From positions 2,443,501 through 2,507,500 of the forward strand of contig NZ_CP072865.1 in NCBI RefSeq assembly GCF_017948245.1: DNA of 64,000 nucleotides. The letters run 5' to 3'. The stretch is from Rhizobium sp. NLR16a. Its GTDB lineage: Bacteria > Pseudomonadota > Alphaproteobacteria > Rhizobiales > Rhizobiaceae. Shown piece after piece: positions 60,625-64,000 of the stretch (its first letter is position 1; every line of letters starts with the position of its first letter). Under the pieces are notes generated by a model that was not told the DNA's origin, searched no databases, and was given only the letters and a program-made list of their open reading frames with translations. The translations under genes and the position numbers were made by a program.

Positions 60625-61668
60625 ATGAAGTACAATTCCCTAGGCCGAACCGACATTTCCGTCTCAGAAATCTGCCTCGGCACCATGACCTGGGGCTCGC
60701 AGAACAGCGAAGCCGACGCTCATGCGCAGATGGACTACGCCGTCGAGAAGGGCGTGAATTTCTTCGATACCGCCGAACTCTACCCAACCACACCGGTTTC
60801 GCCCGAAACACAGGGCTGGACCGAAGACTATATCGGCAGCTGGTTCAGCAAATCGGGCAAGCGTCGAAATATCGTGCTTGCGACCAAGGTCGCCGGCCGC
60901 GGCCGCGATTATCTGCGCGGCGGCGAAGGCGCGGATGCAAAGAACATCCGCCAGGCGCTCGAGGCCAGCCTGAAACGGCTGAGGACGGATTACGTCGACC
61001 TCTACCAGATCCACTGGCCGAACCGCGGCCATTTCCACTTCCGTCAGAACTGGAGCTACAATCCCTTCACCCAAGATCGAGACAAGGCTGTCGCCAATAT
61101 GGTCGAGATCCTGGAAACACTGGGCGCGCTGGTGAAGGAAGGCAAGATTCGCGCGATCGGCCTTTCGAACGAAACCACCTGGGGCATCCAGAAATATCTG
61201 ACGCTCTCAGAACAGAAGGGTCTACCGCGCGTCGCCAGCGTACAGAACGAGTACAATCTGCTCTACCGCCATTTCGACCTCGATCTCGCCGAACTCTCGC
61301 ATCACGAGGATGTCGGGCTGCTTGCCTATTCGCCGCTCGCCGGCGGTATCCTGACCGGCAAATATGTCGATGGTCTGAGACCGAAGGGTTCGCGCGCGTC
61401 GATCAACCCCGATATCGGCGGCCGGTTGCAGCCGCTGCAGGAGCCGGCGACCAAGGCCTATGTGGCGCTCGCAGCCCGGTACGGCCTCAATCCGACAGCC
61501 ATGGCGCTTGCCTTCTGCCGATCAAGGCCCTTCATGACGTCGGTCATCATCGGCGCGACGTCGATGGAGCAGCTCGATACTGACCTGTGTTCCGTCAATC
61601 TCAAGCTGTCGATCGAGGTTTTGGCTGAAATCGAAAAGGTTCACCGCCAGTACCCGATGCCGATGTGA
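60625..61668 (+). CDS. Aldo/keto reductase, Tas-like
   Basis: A 347-residue aldo/keto reductase. NSLGRTDISVSEICLGTMTWG at the start, FFDTAELYP with catalytic Asp and Tyr, TKVAGRGRDY with Lys, and the later IHWPNRG with His; the C-terminal VIIGATSMEQL binds NADPH. The long insertion after the catalytic Tyr matches E. coli Tas. Substrate unknown. It is divergent from fabD; the ATG at 60625 starts the conserved fold. Confidence 0.86.
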   Translation: MKYNSLGRTDISVSEICLGTMTWGSQNSEADAHAQMDYAVEKGVNFFDTAELYPTTPVSPETQGWTEDYIGSWFSKSGKRRNIVLATKVAGRGRDYLRGGEGADAKNIRQALEASLKRLRTDYVDLYQIHWPNRGHFHFRQNWSYNPFTQDRDKAVANMVEILETLGALVKEGKIRAIGLSNETTWGIQKYLTLSEQKGLPRVASVQNEYNLLYRHFDLDLAELSHHEDVGLLAYSPLAGGILTGKYVDGLRPKGSRASINPDIGGRLQPLQEPATKAYVALAARYGLNPTAMALAFCRSRPFMTSVIIGATSMEQLDTDLCSVNLKLSIEVLAEIEKVHRQYPMPM

Positions 61669-61860
61669 GGCAAACGGACATCCCACAATCGATGCGGCCA
61701 TTCGTGGTCGGATCCGCTCCCGGCGGAGCGTACATCGCCTGGCCCTCGCACCACGCACTGCAACGACGAGGTCAAGCTCCGGAGGCGATTTCGCTTCTCC
61801 GTTCTCGGCATTTCAGCTAGATTTATATAGTGCCGGCAGCGCCGCAGGAGCGCTCACCCC

Positions 61861-63636
61861 GTGGAACGAAAGCTCGCAGTGATACTTGCCGGCGACGTTG
61901 CCGGTTACAGTCGCCTTGTTGCAGCCAACGAGGAAGACGCCCTTGCGACACTCAGTGTCTATGGCGCCACCATCGGTGATCTGGTGCGCGAGCATGGCGG
62001 GCGGATTTTCGGCAGCGCCGGAGATAGCATGGTCGCCGAATTCCACAGCGCAGTGCAAGGCGTCCGTGCAGCCGTCGCGATCCAGCGCGCCCTCCATCGC
62101 CGAAATGCGGACCTGCCTGTGGATCGACGCATGGAGTTCCGCCTTGGGCTCAACCTCGGCGATGTCGTCGTCTCCGGAGATAACTTGCTTGGCGACGGCG
62201 TGAACGTCGCCGCCCGCCTTCAAGAAGTGGCGCTGCCTTCAGGTATCTGTGTTTCCGGTGCTTTGCGGGAGCAGATCGAGGGCAAGCTGGACTTTCCGCT
62301 CGTGTCGATGGGCGATCGCACACTGAAAAACATTCCCCGCCCGGTGCCCGTGCATCGGGTTGACTGGAGCCGCGAGGACCCTGTTGAAGCGGGGGTGCTC
62401 GGCGGACCACTCAGACTGCCTGACAAACCCTCGATCGCCGTATTACCCTTCGTCAACATGTCCGATGACCCGGAGCAGGAGTTCTTCGCCGATGGCTTGA
62501 CCGAAGACATCATCACGGCGCTCTCGCTTTATCGCTGGTTTTTCGTCATCGCTCAGAACTCGTCCTTTGTGTTTAAGGGACGCGCGGTTGATGTGAAGCA
62601 AATCGGGCGCGATCTCGGCGTGCGCTATATCGTAGAAGGCAGCGTGCGCAGGGTCGGGATGCGTATTCGCGTCACAGGCCAGCTGATCGAGGCGGAAAGC
62701 GGCGTGCACCTCTGGGCACAACGCTACGACCGTGAAATCGCCGATATCTTCGCCATTCAGGACGAACTTACCCAAAACGTCGTCGGTGCCATCGAGCCTG
62801 AAATCCTTATCGGCGAAAGCCGCCGTGCGTTGCTGCGAACCACGGACAACCTCGATGCCTACGAGAGCCACATGCGCGGCACCTGGCTGCATAACGCACA
62901 GGATACGGCCGAGCATTTCAGCGAGGCCATCATCTGGCATCGGCGAGCCATCGAACTCGATCCCAGCTTTGCGCGCGCCCACATGATGTTGGCCCGCTCG
63001 CTCTACGCCCGCTGTCTCCGCGGCTTCAGCGACGACGTCGACAGGGACAGTACTGAACTTCGCCTCGAGGCAGAACGTGCTGTCGCGCTCGACCCGCGCG
63101 ATCCCTACTCTCATTATGTTATGTGCCTCGGCCATTTTGCGGCTCATAACGCTCCAGCCGCGGTCGAGGCGTCCCAGCAGGCGATCGATCTCAACCCCAA
63201 TTTTGCACTCGCGCACATGGCGCTCGGATGGGCTCGCATTTTCGCCGGCCATTTCGCCGAAGCCTGCGACCCGCTGCACATGGCCCTGCGGCTTAGTCCG
63301 CATGACCCCTTTACCTATCTCTTTTTCGACCGACTAGCGTTGTCCCATTACCATCTCAGCAACTACGAGGAGGCTACTCACTATTCCGAACGCGGACTGT
63401 CGCTCCGCCGTGCTTATTTCAACCGACTCGTGCTCCTCGCGAGTCTAGGACAGCTCGATCGCCACGACGAAGCGCGGCGGCTAATACCGGAAATTCTAGC
63501 ACACGCACCGACGGACCTCGAACACTACTGGAAGTTTCTGACACCCTATGTCGCCACCAACCACTACGACCATTTCGTCGACGGTTTACGCAAAGCAGGA
63601 CTACCTTTGTTGAACTCGCCGCGAGAACAATGCTGA
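61861..63636 (+). CDS. Class III adenylate/guanylate cyclase with TolB-like and TPR domains
   Basis: A 591-residue multidomain protein. Residues 1 to about 170 form a class III nucleotide cyclase domain: LAGDVAGYSRLV and GSAGDSMVAEF carry the two metal-binding Asp and GVNVAARLQ the transition-state Asn and Arg. About 180-300 is a TolB/FlgO-like domain (SIAVLPFVNMSDDPEQEFFADGLTEDI). Residues 320-580 contain several TPR repeats (DPSFARAHMML, NPNFALAHMAL). No membrane segment. GTG start at 61861. Such genes are numerous in rhizobia; signal unknown. All catalytic residues appear to be present, so cAMP formation is likely. Confidence 0.85.
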   Translation: MERKLAVILAGDVAGYSRLVAANEEDALATLSVYGATIGDLVREHGGRIFGSAGDSMVAEFHSAVQGVRAAVAIQRALHRRNADLPVDRRMEFRLGLNLGDVVVSGDNLLGDGVNVAARLQEVALPSGICVSGALREQIEGKLDFPLVSMGDRTLKNIPRPVPVHRVDWSREDPVEAGVLGGPLRLPDKPSIAVLPFVNMSDDPEQEFFADGLTEDIITALSLYRWFFVIAQNSSFVFKGRAVDVKQIGRDLGVRYIVEGSVRRVGMRIRVTGQLIEAESGVHLWAQRYDREIADIFAIQDELTQNVVGAIEPEILIGESRRALLRTTDNLDAYESHMRGTWLHNAQDTAEHFSEAIIWHRRAIELDPSFARAHMMLARSLYARCLRGFSDDVDRDSTELRLEAERAVALDPRDPYSHYVMCLGHFAAHNAPAAVEASQQAIDLNPNFALAHMALGWARIFAGHFAEACDPLHMALRLSPHDPFTYLFFDRLALSHYHLSNYEEATHYSERGLSLRRAYFNRLVLLASLGQLDRHDEARRLIPEILAHAPTDLEHYWKFLTPYVATNHYDHFVDGLRKAGLPLLNSPREQC

Positions 63637-63891
63637 CTGTCCCTTGCGTTTCGCGCAAAAATCCGTATAAGCCGCGCTGTTCGTTAACCCGGTCTTCTGG
63701 CTGGTGGCTGAACGGAGGGCCGGTTTCCGCTTGGAAATCGTTCGGAACGGAAGCGTTCCAGCCTCCCGTGTCTCCGCTCTCGACCGTCTCGGAAACGCTT
63801 TTCTTGCCTGGGCCCGCCCAATCAGGAGCAGTCGTTGAGGCTTAGCCGCCGAATATCGGGTTGAACCAAACGCAAGAAAGGCAAAGCTGTC
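63637..63891. promoter_or_regulatory. rpsF leader/promoter region
   Basis: A 255-base gap before rpsF. Near the gene it has a short CCG-AATAT-CGG hairpin at about 63849-63859, which could be part of an r-protein S6:S18-binding leader; this is weak. I see no ORF with coding character here. Confidence 0.4.
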
Positions 63892-64000
63892 ATGGCTCTT
63901 TATGAACATGTATTCCTTGCCCGGCAGGATATTTCCGCTCAGCAGGTCGATGCCCTCGTAGAACAGTACAAGGGTGTGATCGAAGCTAACGGCGGCAAGG
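63892..64000 (+). CDS. rpsF: RpsF, 30S ribosomal protein S6 (partial)
   Basis: The reading frame from the ATG at 63892 begins [20 protein letters not shown], the alphaproteobacterial S6 start, and continues to the window edge (36 residues). S6 binds 16S rRNA with S18; rpsR normally follows. AGAAAGG lies about eleven bases upstream. The C-terminal part is missing because the window ends. Confidence 0.93.

Noticed and set aside
1..64000. CRISPR arrays, tRNA or rRNA genes, insertion sequences, integrases.
   Set aside because: I looked for regularly spaced repeats, cloverleaf-like 3' ends and transposase motifs and found none I could support.

Overview
The window is a high-G+C alphaproteobacterial chromosome segment, almost certainly from a Rhizobium of the R. 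etli/R. leguminosarum type. The evidence is the gene content and order (phnM, a RopB-like outer membrane protein, pgsA-moaD-moaE, pepA-holC, lptF-lptG-lptD-surA-pdxA-rsmA, and fabD-fabG-acpP-fabF-mltG-yicC-gmk upstream of rpsF), frequent four-base ATGA overlaps, and short palindromic intergenic repeats of rhizobial style.

Layout. 1-5.3 kb: a truncated phosphonate gene (phnM), a NUDIX hydrolase, a molybdopterin oxidoreductase, rlmJ and a glutathione transferase. 5.4-12.9 kb: a RopB-like porin-fold protein, a FolM-like reductase coupled to uvrC, pgsA-moaD-moaE, then an orphan LivH-like permease facing a CGNR zinc-finger regulator across a perfect palindrome that carries both promoters. 13-25 kb: ndk, a second GST, a DinB protein, a degenerate GGDEF protein, an ABC-F ATPase, a NodB-type deacetylase lipoprotein, a prolyl oligopeptidase, a sugar 1-dehydrogenase, holC/pepA and a PAP2 phosphatase. 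25.2-32.8 kb: the LPS-export and outer-membrane operon lptF-lptG-lptD-surA-pdxA-rsmA. 53.9-60.4 kb: gmk-yicC-mltG-fabF-acpP-fabG-fabD on the minus strand. 60.6-64 kb: an aldo/keto reductase, a class III cyclase-TPR protein and the start of rpsF.

Between rsmA and gmk (32.8-53.9 kb) lies a block that looks accessory. Its right part (38.2-53.7 kb) is a nearly complete side-chain pathway for lignin-type phenylpropanoids. I read it as coniferyl alcohol dehydrogenase (calA), coniferyl aldehyde dehydrogenase (calB), feruloyl-CoA synthetase (fcs), hydroxycinnamoyl-CoA hydratase-lyase (ech) and two vanillin-type aldehyde dehydrogenases, with an aryl alcohol dehydrogenase, a LivKGFHM-type ABC importer, and MarR and AraC regulators. 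Two opposed operons carry it: fcs-ech-adh-calB (minus) and vdh1-livKGFHM-calA-vdh2 (plus). The expected product is vanillate or 4-hydroxybenzoate; no ring demethylation or cleavage genes are in the window.

Its left part (33.0-38.0 kb) has visibly lower G+C in places and holds an unrecognised three-gene operon (ICMT-like methyltransferase, lipoyl-free E2-type acyltransferase, SDR with a SEC-C tail), a His...Cys lipoprotein, a 39-residue lipoprotein, an L,D-transpeptidase and an SDR. It is bracketed by a roughly 149-bp direct duplication of the calB 3' end (about 89% identical, frameshifted in the copy beside rsmA). The other edge, beside gmk, carries a remnant of an OmpR-type response regulator. 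These scars suggest stepwise insertion and rearrangement at this site.
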